Positions 45,101-54,131 are shown, counted from the first letter of the stretch. The stretch is DNA of 64,000 bases from Gemmatimonas sp. (GCF_027531815.1 NZ_JAPZSK010000006.1:310001-374000); one strand, 5' to 3'. The notes: a model not told the origin generated them from the sequence alone. Made by a program: numbers and translations.

Positions 45101-45205
45101 GCGCGTGGCCAAGGGCAATCGCGTGAAGGCCATGCTTCCCGCCAGCAGCAGTGCCACCGCCAGCGCCCACATGACCGCCGGCCGGTTCACGGCGGCGCGA
45201 ATCAC
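42146..45205 (-). CDS. RND efflux permease, proton-relay residues missing
   Basis: A 1019-residue RND (AcrB/MdtB-type) inner-membrane pump subunit: N-terminal helix, large periplasmic loops, and two six-helix bundles. In TM4, where proton-translocating pumps read VDDAIVVVE, this one has ILVQNAVVVVERL: both Asp residues are replaced (Q and N). The Lys/Arg partner region (about TM10) is less easily read. It is the third gene of an operon, starting 4 bases before the stop of the first permease (ATGA), so both would be made together. An asymmetric trimer, in which this subunit is structural or lacks its own proton path, is likely (inference). Confidence 0.88.
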   Translation of the reverse strand: MIRAAVNRPAVMWALAVALLLAGSMAFTRLPLATRTAVELPRLNVNATWSGASPEVMEAYVTAPLEGAVQGVRGVKRVNSTSRDGTSSLTVELEPQADVQMARLGILERLELLRKELPPGVTQPSVSNFVPEGLEEAPLLSLIITGPYTPGALQRTLNERVKPRLANVPGVAGVTSRGGTTFGVAVSYDAARLRQLGIAPERLNEAVASARVVASLGTLTRGTQVKAVVLRDQPAALDSLASLPVVAPGGRRFRLGELAVVRAEEDARGQFFRINGRPAVALDVTRQPGADAIATAAMLRREIAALGPQLPPGMRLNVASDDSIALAEELQDLARRGGLAMFAVTVVLLLMLRPRRAVWAVMGTTAVAVAGTALTLYLFGIPANLLTLAGLGMGVGILVQNAVVVVERLALAPDTPSLRAEVAGRMAPAVLGSTLTTAVVLLPFLYLQGNTRAAFTPFALAFVIALAWSVFTALVMVPAVGKGIGRKANALGAGHGERRGAGWARREYMRVLVLSLRHRWVTRVVSVALVAGMTWVFVEKVPRSSWGNWGDRRTTVNVYLSFPRGSDPATLDAGMRDFEQLAVATPGVEQVRAQGGGTGASLTVRFTREGGFTSSPLMLYEQLTQRGVLLGGASVSVSGEGQSFSNGGEGGSFASFRIQVKGFSYAGVEALALDVKQRLERITRVRDVRITSGGWRGSQRSALITLEPDRVKLSRVGLTTANFTAALAREVRGQVGAQRLEIGGEELPVTVKDAGAANRDLAALEQAIMMSPAGTPVRLADVAAIREGEALGSVEREDQQYIRQVSYDFRGPNKLAQRTHKSFMRSLSAPAGYTFVDLTEQFFGQDDESAKGLWLVFALGTALVVLAVALVFDSVWGAIMVLLSLPIALTGVVSAFWATDTAFTREAAVGVILAVGLSVNQAILLVDAALEARRRTGTMRAAAVMRAALDRAGMIVLVTLAALASLAPLSLGTDADSLFGGIALATAGGTVAGTLGVLLLLPAILNDGRRVTAPPATPS

Positions 45206-48200
45206 GCTGTGCGCCCGGTGGAAGGTGGCTCCGGCAACGCGCGCACGGTGGCGCCGTGGCGTCCTTCGAGCACGGCATACGCCGTGGGGAGCAGGAAGAA
45301 GGTGACCAGCAACGCCGAGATGCTGCCGCCGATGATGCCGGCCGCAAGCGGCTGATAGAGCGCGCCGCCACTACCCCAGCCGAACACCAGCGGCAACACG
45401 CCGGTAATGGTGGTGATGCTCGTCATCGCGATGGCGCGCAGCCGTTTGGCGCCGCCCTGCAGAATGGCGTCGTGCAGCGGCACGCCCTGTTCGCGCAGTG
45501 TGCGGATGGCATCGAGCTTCACCACCGCTTCGTTGTCGGCCATGCCGATCATCACCACGATGCCGATAAGGCTTACCGCGTTGAGCGACTGCCCCGTGAG
45601 CCACAGGAACATCACCGCGCCCGCACCGGCGAGCGGCACGGTGAGCATCACCACCAGCGGAATGGTGAAGCTCGCGAACTCGGCGGCGAGCACGAGAAAC
45701 ACCAGCGCCGCCGCGAGCACCGCGACCAACACGAGTTCATTGCTCGTGCGCGCGCGTTCGGTATCGGCGCCGCCCACCTGCCAGATCACACCAGCCGGGA
45801 AGGTCACGCCTTCCAGCGCACGCTGAACCGCCTGCGTGGCGCGCGCGGTACCGCCTTCTTCCACCAGCGCTTCGACGATGGCGACCGGCCGCTGATTCAC
45901 GCGCACCACCTCGAGTGGCGCGCGCACTTCCTTCACCGTGACCAGCTGTGCGAGTGGCGCACCGCGCAGCGGTGTGCGCAGCGCGGCATCGAGGTTCTCG
46001 TTCGCGAGTCCGGCGTAGCGTACCGCAATGGGGGTGCGGCGATCGGTCTCGCGCAGCGTGCTCGCGGTCACCCCACCCAGCGCGCCCTGCAACGCACTCA
46101 CCACCAGCTGCGGCGCAATGCCACGCTCGGCCAGCCGATCGCGCTGCAGCGCCACCTCCACCACCGGCTGCGTACTCGCATACGCCTCGCGCACATCGGC
46201 CAATCCTTCGAGTGGGGCCATCACGCGCCGCACCGAATCGCTCCACGCCTGCGAAACCGCTGCCGACGGCGCCGACAGCTCCACGCGCACCAACCGCCCC
46301 TCGCGGCCGATGAGTGCGCCGAACTCAGACTGCCCGGCGAGATCTACCGACAGCGCCCCGTTCGCGAGATCAGGCAGCCGCGTGCGCAGCGCCGCCGCAA
46401 TGTCCGATGCCTTCGTGCCCGACGGCACCTGTACGATGACCTGCGCCGTGGCGCTCGACCCCGGGTCGGCACCCGCGAGAATCTCTTCATCAGTGGCCTT
46501 GCCCACGCGCGCATACACATCGCGCGCGCCAAGTGTGCGTGCCACCTGCTCCACCCGCGCCACCTGCGTGGCAGTGGCATCGAGACTCGTGCCCTGCGGC
46601 AACGACAGCTGCGCCACCAGCACCCCGTCGTCCACCCGCGGCAGAATCTCCTTGGGGAGATGCCACACCAGTACCGTGGTAACCACCACAGCAACGAGCG
46701 CCATCGCAAACACCGCCCGCGCGTGGGACAACGACCAGACCATCCCCCGCTCATACAGCTGCGTCAGCCGATGCCCCAGCGCCGTCAGCGCCGTTCCATC
46801 AGTTACCGCAATCCGAGTTTCCACCCGCCGTGCTTCCGGCGGTCCGCTGTTCCCCCGCCTCCTTCCCACGATCATCACCGGCATCAGCGTCAGCGCCAGC
46901 AGCAGGCTCGCCGCCGTCGTCGTCACCACACTCAAGCTCAAGTCTCTGAACAACGCCGCCGCCAGCCCCTGCACGAACACGATGGGCCCAAACACCAGCA
47001 TCGTGGTAAGCGTGCCGGCAAAGAGCGGTGCACTCACATCGTTGGTGCCCATGATCGCCGCCTCGCGCAACGGCATCCCTTCATCACGGCGTCGCCCCAC
47101 TGCTTCGGCCACCACGATCGCCGTGTCCACCAGCAGCCCCGTGCCCAGCGCGAGCCCGCCCAGCGACAGCACGTTGATGCTCACGCCCAGTGCCTGCAGC
47201 GCCACCAGCGCCATGAGCACGGACAGTGGCACGGTGAGCCCGATGGCCAGCGACAGGCGCCAGTCGCGCAGGAAGAGCAGAATGATCAGCAGCGACATGA
47301 TGCCGCCGGCCACGATTTCCTGACCCAGGTTGGAGAGCGCATCCACCACGAAGTCGGCCTGCGCCGCCACCACCGTGAGCGCGAGCCCCGGGTATTCCTG
47401 TTCCAGCTGCGCAATCTGTTCGGTGAGCCGCTTCGTGACCGCCACCGTGTTGGAGCCCGCGTCCTTGTACACCACCAGGCCGACGGCATCGGCACCGTCG
47501 AGCCGAGTACGCGTGTCGGGCTCGGCCAGCGCGAGCTGCACCGCACCCACATCGCGCAACAGCAACCGCCGTTCGGGCGGGCCGATGGGCGTATCGAGCA
47601 GTTCGCTCGATGACTGGAACTCCGTGAGCGCGCGCACCGCGAAACGGAACTGGCCGCGGCGAATGGTGCCGCCGGCGCCGGTCACGTTCTGCTGCGATAT
47701 GGCATCGGCCACATCGGTGGTGGTGAGCCCGAGTGCGCGCAGGCGGTCGGGGTCAAGCGACACGCGGACTTCATCGCGCGGAGCACCGGCTACGGCGACA
47801 CTCGCCACCCCTTCGATCTGTTCGAGGCGACGCGCGTGCACATCAGCGGCGGTGCGGGCGAGGGTGCGCAGGTCCACGCCTCCCTCACCCACTTTCCCGG
47901 TAGCGCGTGACGTGAGCGCGAGCACGGCGATGGGCCGTTCACCCGGGTCGCTGGTGAGCAGCGTGGGGCGATCGGCCTTCTCGGGCAGCGTGCTGCGCGA
48001 GGCATCGAGCCGTTCGCGTACCGCCAGCACGGTGGCACGCATGTCGGTGCCCCAGGCGAAGCGCGCGGTGGTGGTGGCCTCGCCGTTGCGGCTCACGCTG
48101 CGCAGCTCCACCAGCCCCGGCGTGGCGCCGATGGCCTGCTCCACCGGCTCGGCCACGAAGCGCGACACCTCAGTGGCGGCAGCGCCGGTGTACGTGGTGC

Positions 48201-48342
48201 GCACCGTGAGCACCGGCAGCGACACGTCAGGAAGGAGCGACACCGGCAGCCGCGACAGCGATACACTGCCCAGCAGCAGCACGGCCAGCACCACCGCCAC
48301 GGTGGCGACCGGGCGGCGTACGGCGGCGGCGGCGACACTCAC
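45202..48342 (-). CDS. RND efflux permease, canonical copy
   Basis: A 1046-residue RND pump. TM4 reads GTGLLVDTAIVVAEA, which retains the first Asp of the proton relay (second Asp is Thr). The other family landmarks are VSLSRLPVSLLPDVSLPVL at the start, EPVEQAIGATPGLVELRS, FLRDWRLSLAIGLTVPLSVLMA and the second-half VSLIGIVVMIGMADNEAVV. It sits between the adaptor gene (4-base overlap) and the second permease gene (4-base overlap). Together with the adaptor it should export drugs or lipophilic compounds; no outer-membrane TolC gene lies in the window. Confidence 0.95.
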   Translation of the reverse strand: MSVAAAAVRRPVATVAVVLAVLLLGSVSLSRLPVSLLPDVSLPVLTVRTTYTGAAATEVSRFVAEPVEQAIGATPGLVELRSVSRNGEATTTARFAWGTDMRATVLAVRERLDASRSTLPEKADRPTLLTSDPGERPIAVLALTSRATGKVGEGGVDLRTLARTAADVHARRLEQIEGVASVAVAGAPRDEVRVSLDPDRLRALGLTTTDVADAISQQNVTGAGGTIRRGQFRFAVRALTEFQSSSELLDTPIGPPERRLLLRDVGAVQLALAEPDTRTRLDGADAVGLVVYKDAGSNTVAVTKRLTEQIAQLEQEYPGLALTVVAAQADFVVDALSNLGQEIVAGGIMSLLIILLFLRDWRLSLAIGLTVPLSVLMALVALQALGVSINVLSLGGLALGTGLLVDTAIVVAEAVGRRRDEGMPLREAAIMGTNDVSAPLFAGTLTTMLVFGPIVFVQGLAAALFRDLSLSVVTTTAASLLLALTLMPVMIVGRRRGNSGPPEARRVETRIAVTDGTALTALGHRLTQLYERGMVWSLSHARAVFAMALVAVVVTTVLVWHLPKEILPRVDDGVLVAQLSLPQGTSLDATATQVARVEQVARTLGARDVYARVGKATDEEILAGADPGSSATAQVIVQVPSGTKASDIAAALRTRLPDLANGALSVDLAGQSEFGALIGREGRLVRVELSAPSAAVSQAWSDSVRRVMAPLEGLADVREAYASTQPVVEVALQRDRLAERGIAPQLVVSALQGALGGVTASTLRETDRRTPIAVRYAGLANENLDAALRTPLRGAPLAQLVTVKEVRAPLEVVRVNQRPVAIVEALVEEGGTARATQAVQRALEGVTFPAGVIWQVGGADTERARTSNELVLVAVLAAALVFLVLAAEFASFTIPLVVMLTVPLAGAGAVMFLWLTGQSLNAVSLIGIVVMIGMADNEAVVKLDAIRTLREQGVPLHDAILQGGAKRLRAIAMTSITTITGVLPLVFGWGSGGALYQPLAAGIIGGSISALLVTFFLLPTAYAVLEGRHGATVRALPEPPSTGRTA

Positions 48343-49556
48343 CGGCTGTTCGTCTGGCCGTTGCGCTCCCGGTCGCGCACCACGCGCACCGGCGCATCGT
48401 GTGTGAGCGTAAGGTGCCCATCGACAATCACCGCGTCACCCGCGCGCACGGGAATCTCGCCGCTGCTGCTGTCGGGGAGCACCTCGGTGAAGGTGCCATT
48501 GCTGCGCCCCGGCACGATGTACGTCCACTGCGCGCGACCGTCCTTCACCACGAACACCAGGGGTCGCCCATCGCGCTCGATGACCGCGCGGGCTGGGACA
48601 AGTCGCCGGTTGCGCAGGCGAGCGGCCTCGAGCTGTACATCGGCGTACATGCCTGGGCGCAGCAGCGCGGTGCTCGCCACTCGTACCACAGCGTGACCGG
48701 CCCGGGAGACGGTGTCGACCAGCGGCAGTACCGCTTCGATGCGTCCGCGCACCAGCTGTTCCGGAGCACCGGCGCTGGTGATCAGCGCTTCGCCCCCCTC
48801 GCGAATGAGCGGCAGATCGTGCTCCAGCACCTGCGCGTCGATGACCAGCCGGCGGGTGTCCACCACCGTGGCGATCGCCTGGCCGGCGGCGACCTTTTCC
48901 CCCGTGGCCACGTTGATCACCTGCACCACCCCGGCCACCGGGCTCGTGATGAGCGCGCGGGTCTGTTCGTAGCGTGCACGTTCGAGTTGCAGCCGCGCCC
49001 CGGTGAGCCCCGCCTTGTTCATGAGGGCGCGGCGCTGTTCGGTGGTGGGGCCGCGTCCGGTGACGAGCGATTCCGGTACATAACTCTCGAGGAATCTCTG
49101 CTCGGCTTCGTCGGCCTTGGCTTGTGCTTCGCGGGCGGCGAGATCGAAGGGGTACGGATCGAACTTCACGAGCGTTTGGCCCACGGCCACGCTCTGGCCC
49201 GGGCGCACGATCAGCTGCAGCACCGTGCCGGCGACCTCGGCCTTGAGCGGCACCACAGCCTCGGAGCGCACCTGGCCCGTGGTGCTCACGCGCAGAATGA
49301 GATCGCCGTCGGTGGCGCCTTCGGTGACAACAGGGAGGGCGACAGCGGGGGCGGAGTCGGCGGGTGCGTTCACCGTAGCTGCCGTTGTGGATGATCCCGT
49401 AGTGGATGCCGCCGCGAGTGGGTCGCCGTTGGCCGCATCTCCTTTAGCACTGTTGCACCCGGCGATGATCAGGCTGCCCAGAGCAACTGCGAGCGACCAC
49501 CCTTTCGCTGGTATACATCGTTCGATGACTGCTCCCCGAACCATCCCGTGTGTCAT
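48339..49556 (-). CDS. RND periplasmic adaptor (membrane fusion) lipoprotein
   Basis: A 405-residue membrane-fusion protein. Lipobox LIIAGC about 28-33, then a Ser/Thr/Ala-rich linker, the lipoyl half VPLKAEVAGTVLQLIVRPGQSVAVGQTLVKFD, the coiled-coil hairpin (about 135-190), the second lipoyl half INVATGEKVAAGQAIATV, and a beta-barrel and membrane-proximal domain to the end. First gene of the operon, with 4-base overlap into the first permease. ATG 49556 is used; a start a few codons later would also keep the leader. Confidence 0.92.
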   Translation of the reverse strand: MTHGMVRGAVIERCIPAKGWSLAVALGSLIIAGCNSAKGDAANGDPLAAASTTGSSTTAATVNAPADSAPAVALPVVTEGATDGDLILRVSTTGQVRSEAVVPLKAEVAGTVLQLIVRPGQSVAVGQTLVKFDPYPFDLAAREAQAKADEAEQRFLESYVPESLVTGRGPTTEQRRALMNKAGLTGARLQLERARYEQTRALITSPVAGVVQVINVATGEKVAAGQAIATVVDTRRLVIDAQVLEHDLPLIREGGEALITSAGAPEQLVRGRIEAVLPLVDTVSRAGHAVVRVASTALLRPGMYADVQLEAARLRNRRLVPARAVIERDGRPLVFVVKDGRAQWTYIVPGRSNGTFTEVLPDSSSGEIPVRAGDAVIVDGHLTLTHDAPVRVVRDRERNGQTNSR

Positions 49557-49679
49557 GATCCCTCGTGCTGCGAATGATCCAGCGAGCGGCTGCGCCCGTC
49601 ATTGCATGCGCGCCATCCGATTAGTAGCGTCCGGAGCGGAACAATGCAGCGTGCAGTGCGACCCGTCCGTCCTGTGCCG

Positions 49680-50882
49680 TCAGCGTTTGGAAGCCGAGGC
49701 GACATCGATCCGGACGATGCGGGAGGTTCCCTCGTCCGCCTCCTGCACCCCGACCAGTCGCTCGCCATAGGCCCCCACCAATCGCACGACATTGGGTACC
49801 CGCACGCGCCGCTGTAGGGTGCCATCGGCACCGATCACATCCACCACGCGATCTGTCGCGCCAGCTGACGAGGTGTTCACGACGACGGCGTTCCCCGACG
49901 TGGTGCAGAACAGCTGCTCGAGCGCCAGGCGCGCTGCCGGCTTGACGGCGAGCCGCTTCGCCAGGACCTCCCGGAAGGCGGGCAAAGGGGGCGCAGTTTC
50001 GAGCGCCTGCGTCGAGAGCGCCGTGTATTCCTCATCGGACATGGGTTCGGCCTGATACGCCGGGCGATGGATCGAGTCGCTCGCACTCGAGGTCCCCGCA
50101 CGAAAGCGTCGCACGGTCCACCCGTCACTGAACGCGGTGATCAGATCACCGTTGCCGCACACATCCCAAAGGAGCGCGCGCTCCCACGGGAGTCGTGCGA
50201 GAGCCTGCCCTCCAATGCCGTGCACCGCCACCGCACGATCCACGAACCGCGCGACGGTATCGGTCCATCCGTCTCGCGCCATGCTGAAACGCAGGATGGT
50301 TGCCGAAATCGTATCGCCAATGGCTCGTGCCGGCGGGAGCGTGTACGCGTGCAGCGCACCGCGGCGGATGCGCATGTTCCGGAAGTACGGCGGCGGCATC
50401 ACGCTCGTCCCGACTGCGGAATCGCCAGCGATGAACGTGGAGAGGCGCGCATTGGCGACATCGAAGACGGTGACCCCGTCGCCCTCGAGTCCGCTTTCAC
50501 CAAGCGCGATGGGTGCGCGCACCTCCCCGGGCCCCCCGCCGGACCGCGCGCCGATGCGGACTGTACCAACCGAATCGATACGAGACAGGGCGCCGCGAGC
50601 GAGAACCCACGTCTCACGCTTCGCTATCGCGACGTCCTGCACTGGATCAAACACACATGCAGTTGCGGGCACAGCCACACACAGTATGGTGTCAAGCACG
50701 GCAGGCTCGGCAGCCTGCGATGCATACGCCGCCTCCGTTATCGCACCCGCTGCGTTCGCACGCTGCTCAGGCTCGGCATCACGACAGGCTACCAAGGCGA
50801 TGAGGGGAAGACCCACGATGATCTTCCACCGGCGCGATACCGCACGCGCGAGCGCCTCGCAGACAACCACTCGTGAGATCAC
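49680..50882 (-). CDS. 6-bladed beta-propeller lipoprotein (copy B)
   Basis: A 400-residue lipoprotein (LIALVAC, Cys about 33) of the 6-bladed beta-propeller family. The G-x-G-PGE turn is ARSGGGPGEVRAPIAL; blades follow with VTVFDVANARLSTF, DGWTVRRFRAGTSS and VVDVIGADGTLQRRVRVPN. It lies 24 bases downstream of a 41-residue exported peptide gene on the same strand. The start GTG at 50882 is uncertain; an internal codon nearer the hydrophobic segment may be used. Function unknown, presumed surface or periplasmic ligand binding. Confidence 0.83.
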   Translation of the reverse strand: MISRVVVCEALARAVSRRWKIIVGLPLIALVACRDAEPEQRANAAGAITEAAYASQAAEPAVLDTILCVAVPATACVFDPVQDVAIAKRETWVLARGALSRIDSVGTVRIGARSGGGPGEVRAPIALGESGLEGDGVTVFDVANARLSTFIAGDSAVGTSVMPPPYFRNMRIRRGALHAYTLPPARAIGDTISATILRFSMARDGWTDTVARFVDRAVAVHGIGGQALARLPWERALLWDVCGNGDLITAFSDGWTVRRFRAGTSSASDSIHRPAYQAEPMSDEEYTALSTQALETAPPLPAFREVLAKRLAVKPAARLALEQLFCTTSGNAVVVNTSSAGATDRVVDVIGADGTLQRRVRVPNVVRLVGAYGERLVGVQEADEGTSRIVRIDVASASKR

Positions 50883-50906
50883 TGTTTGGATTCCCGAAGC
50901 ATATCG

Positions 50907-51032
50907 TCAAATGTGGGTGCGTCGAAGTCGGCAAGCTGAAGGCGTACACTCCGCCGTCAACGGCTTCGCCAACGCCGCTGGCACAGCCACCGTCGCAGCA
51001 GCGACTCCCAAGGCCACAAGAATGCGCTTCAT
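50907..51032 (-). CDS. 41-residue exported peptide preceding propeller B
   Basis: MKRILVALGVAAATVAVPAALA, then a short Cys-containing tail (LTAECTPSACRLRRTHI; two Cys 6 residues apart). The leader has a basic start, a hydrophobic core and an AxA-type cleavage site. A GCAGGAG ribosome site lies 6 bases before ATG 51032, and the stop is 24 bases before the propeller gene. Too short for normal ORF filters. Mature peptide would be only about 20 residues. The rest of the stretch to 51261 shows nothing. Confidence 0.7.
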   Translation of the reverse strand: MKRILVALGVAAATVAVPAALAKPLTAECTPSACRLRRTHI

Positions 51033-51261
51033 GCTCTCCTGCGAGAAACTGATTGAATCGATAGCGCCTCGTCAGCGCCCACAAACCTCACTCTGAGGGC
51101 CGCCCGTTACTCCGAGGTTGCCCTGCGTCATTGTCTGCGAAACGTCTACGGCCGACTTCACTCTTCGCGGCAACGATTGCGCCGAGTTAATCTCCTGTCA
51201 ATACCCAGGCTCGTGGTCAAGTAACGAGAAGTGTGTAGTTCGCTTCCAGTAGGGGAGGCGG

Positions 51262-51740
51262 CTACGACGCGCATGGGGTCTTCAGGGCACGCTTCACGTT
51301 GATCGTGGGCGAGGCGGGCATGATACAGCGCCGCTTCGCCCACTGATCGCGTCGGTCGGCGGCGAGCGCCGTGGCGAGACGCAGGTCGCTCGCCTCACTG
51401 GGGAAACTGCGAACGACGCGGGTGCGCCGGCGGATCTCTTCGTGTTCGCGTTCGAGCTTCCGGGCGCGCCACGCCGCGAGCTGGCCATCGAGCTGCTTGG
51501 TTGCCCGGCTCACGGTACTCGAGTTCACCGTTTCGCCGCGGCGCTGCTCGACGATCTGGCGCACTTTGCGTGTCGACACGCCCTGCAGATAGCACTCGGC
51601 CAGCGTGCTGAGCAGCGCGTGCGGGACCCATGGTGCAGCCCCCGCCGGGTCTCGCTGCGATTGTACGGCGCGGCCCCAAGGAAATGCGCGCATTGGGCCT
51701 CAACGGCTTGCAGGACGATCGTCTGCCGCAGGGCGCCCAA
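51262..51740 (-). mobile_element. IS256-type transposase remnant
   Basis: Pieces of an IS256 (mutator) transposase on the minus strand, in two frames. The N-terminal piece is LRQTIVLQAVEAQCAHFLGAAPYNR (about 51650-51740), then ALLSTLAECYLQGVSTRKVRQIVEQ and STVSRATKQLD, and the C-terminal RRTRVVRSFPSEASDLRLATALA at about 51300-51400. The whole catalytic core between them, with the DDE residues, is missing. At least one frameshift. Ends of the element are not seen. A dead, internally deleted copy. Confidence 0.78.
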
Positions 51741-52062
51741 GTGATCGACGGGCGGCGCCAGGGTCAGGCCGCTGGATTACTGGAGGAGCCGCTTCGGGCT
51801 ACCCTGCATAACGGCAACGGTCATCGGTCAGTTTCCGGGCTTCGTGAGTCGGCAATCCCACTGGTGAACAAGGGCACCCAGAAGAAGGTCGGTGGCCGTT
51901 TCCGCGTCCAACGCAGGCGGCCACCATCCCGAACTTCACATAATCAGCTACACGAACTTGCGGGACGAGCCGCAAGCCTCATCTCGTGGCCTACTGTCTG
52001 CCCAGTCTCTCAGCGTACCGACAGCGCCAGCAGAAACGTGTCGCTCAGCGGCGCTGGAGCGT
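51741..52062. other. Intergenic stretch without recognisable gene
   Basis: No reading frame with a family signature in either direction; AT content and codon-like texture are unlike neighbouring core genes. It may be decayed coding DNA. No RNA gene or hairpin stands out. Confidence 0.5.
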
Positions 52063-52410
52063 TTACACCGCCACGTGCTCCGCGCCGTCGTCGCACTCGT
52101 GTACCCCCGCGAGGAACGCGAGGTCACCAGGCCCCTCTCCCGGACGACCTGTTCGCTCACACAACTCTCCACCTGGGCCGAAGCGCCGCACTTCCCGAAC
52201 AGCGGCGTCGCCGAGGTGTACAGATCCGGCTCGTCCAATCGCGACGTCGACAACGCTGAATGGGTCCTGACCAGGCCGCGCCGGATCGACCCCGACAATC
52301 TCGAGCGGTGCCTCGGAGAGCTCCCAGACTGCGATGGCGGCGCCAGGCGATTCCGGCGTCGGTGTGTCGCTGCTTGGAGAGCAAGCGCATGTCGCGCCTG
52401 GCAAACGCAT
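52063..52410 (-). pseudogene. Internally deleted 6-bladed beta-propeller gene (copy C remnant)
   Basis: The frame from about 52410 reads IAVWELSEAPLEIVGVD, FSVVDVAIGRAGSVHLGD, VREVRRFGPGGEL and RTGRPGEGPGDLAFLAGVHE, then CDDGAEHVAV and a stop. The first part is the propeller N-terminus through the G-x-GEGPGE turn; the last part is the C-terminal end (GV..DDGAEHVRV) that in full genes lies about 250 residues later. So the middle is deleted with frame kept, or the two ends were joined by recombination. A clear leader is not visible. It may be transcribed, but would make only a partial fold. Confidence 0.6.
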
Positions 52411-52763
52411 GCCGAAGATCGCGTGGGCACGTCTGTGCAAACTCATCACTCCGGAACAGAAGTACCAAATGGCGACCCGACGATGACGCGCCTCGTCTAC
52501 CTGGACACTTTGGAGGAAGCACACCGATGGAATACATGACCGACCTGCAGGACCAGCGAACGCGGTGCATATCTGATGAACGAACGACTAGCAGCAGCAA
52601 TCGATCAGCATTGGAGGTCACGTCAGTGAGACCCCGACCGCAGGTAGACCTCGACTGTGGTGAAAGTGACCCGACTGGTGTAGCAGTGCCCCGACTATGG
52701 TGGCTGTAGTCAGACCATCGCCACGGCCCCGACCAACACCACCACGGGCCGATCCAAGACGCG
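52411..52763. other. Intergenic stretch with a 3 x 20-bp tandem repeat
   Basis: No gene seen. Bases 52650-52709 are three 20-bp units in exact phase, beginning CTCGACTGTGG, CCCGACTGGTG and CCCGACTATGG, with GTGG/GTG repeats inside. This is the kind of short repeated site found at the ends of IS21-type transposons, but no matching transposase is present. Confidence 0.55.
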
Positions 52764-54131
52764 CTACGGTAGTCCGGCCATTCGTCGAAGCGTCGGCACA
52801 ACGCCTTCCGCGTCGAGCAGCATCATGCCAAGGTGCACGTCGGACACCCCGCGCAGTACGCGATGCGTGAACAGCGGAGTCGGTCCGGCGATGTCTACCT
52901 GCATGCACCAGCACGCAATACCGCCATCGTGCGTGACGCTATGCGCAACACTGGCGAGGTGGGACGCAATGACGAACGTACCGTGCGGCGCATGCGCGAG
53001 TCCCTGCACCAGCAAGGCGGTGGCCTGCGTTGCGTCGGCGATGTTGGTGCCGCGAAACACCTCATCAAAAATCGCCGCCACGGCCTCGCCGCGCGCAACG
53101 GCGTCGCCGATAGTGCGCACACGGCGTATCTCCGCGAGGTAGAGGCTCTCGCCGCGCTGCAGGTTGTCGCGCACGGTGATCGACACCATTAGCCTGTCAA
53201 ACAGCGGTACCATGGCCAAGTCCGCGGTCACGTTCATGCCCAAGTGTGCGCAGTAGATGGCGATCCCTAACGCACGGAGCAGCGTGCTCTTGCCGGCCAT
53301 GTTCGGACCGGTCAGGAAGAGCACGCGTTCCTCACGGGAAAGCGCGATATCGTTGCCCACACCGTGCGGCAGCAGCGGATGGCGAAGTCTCTCGAAAGAC
53401 ACCTGGGCGGCACCGAGCGGCGCGAGCTGCGGCGTGATCCCACCAAGGGCCTCCGATGCGGTGCCCAGCGAGCAGAACGCGTCGAGCTGCCAGATGGCAT
53501 CGATGAGCGCAAGCAATAGGTCGCGAAGTGGCGTTCCCAGTGTATCGGCATGCACCGACGCCGTCACGCCAGTTGACGTACCGCGAACCATGGCATCGAG
53601 CCCGGCGAGTGCGTTGGTGTTGTCCCGGGCGACTGCCGCACAAAGCGTCGCTACGCGCGGGTCGTGCACGGCGTTGGTAAACGCGCCGACAATGCGCTCG
53701 AATGCGGCGTCACTCGGCAGTGCCGCCAGCCGAGGCTGCAGCAGTTCGCACTGTCGCAGCAGTTCTACTACGTGGCGCAGCTGTGCCGTGAGTTCAGCTA
53801 CGATGTCCCGATGCCGGATCGCGAATACCGCGCGCTCCACCGGAGACGTAGGGAGCAGCACGCAGTTACTCGCCAGATAGCGGCCGACCTGCACCGCGAG
53901 TCCGTGCAGCTCGGACTATCGAAACTGTGGTGACAACGCCGCGAGTGCGCGCAGCAACTGCTGCCGCGCGATGATATCGGCAATCGTGCTGAGTGGCGCG
54001 GCGATGAGGCGCTTGAGCGCGTCGCATGCTGGCCGCGCATGGGTGTGATCGAGAAGACTGGCCAAAGGCCACTGCCCAGCGGCGTCGGGGAGTAGTCCGA
54101 GCTCGGAAAGCGATGTGGGCTCTGCGCGCAT
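52764..54131 (-). pseudogene. MutS-family ATPase gene with one in-frame amber codon
   Basis: A continuous frame of 456 codons from ATG 54131, broken only by TAG at 53918-53916 (after SPQFR, before SELHGLAVQVGRYL). The N-terminal part LASLLDHTHARPACDALKRLIAAPL is a MutS core/lever segment; the C-terminal ATPase has Walker A LTGPNMAGKSTLL, TITVRDNLQ-type SITVRDNLQRGESLYLAEIRRV, Walker B AIFDEVFRGTN and VIASHLASVA. Lacks a mismatch-recognition domain, as in short MutS-like/MutS-related proteins. One base would restore it. No other lesion is seen, so decay is recent, or it is a sequencing error, or the codon is read through. Confidence 0.85.

Noticed and set aside
45256-47613. A 785-residue plus-strand open frame
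   Set aside because: Antisense to the RND permease; His/Arg/Gln-rich without hydrophobic segments.
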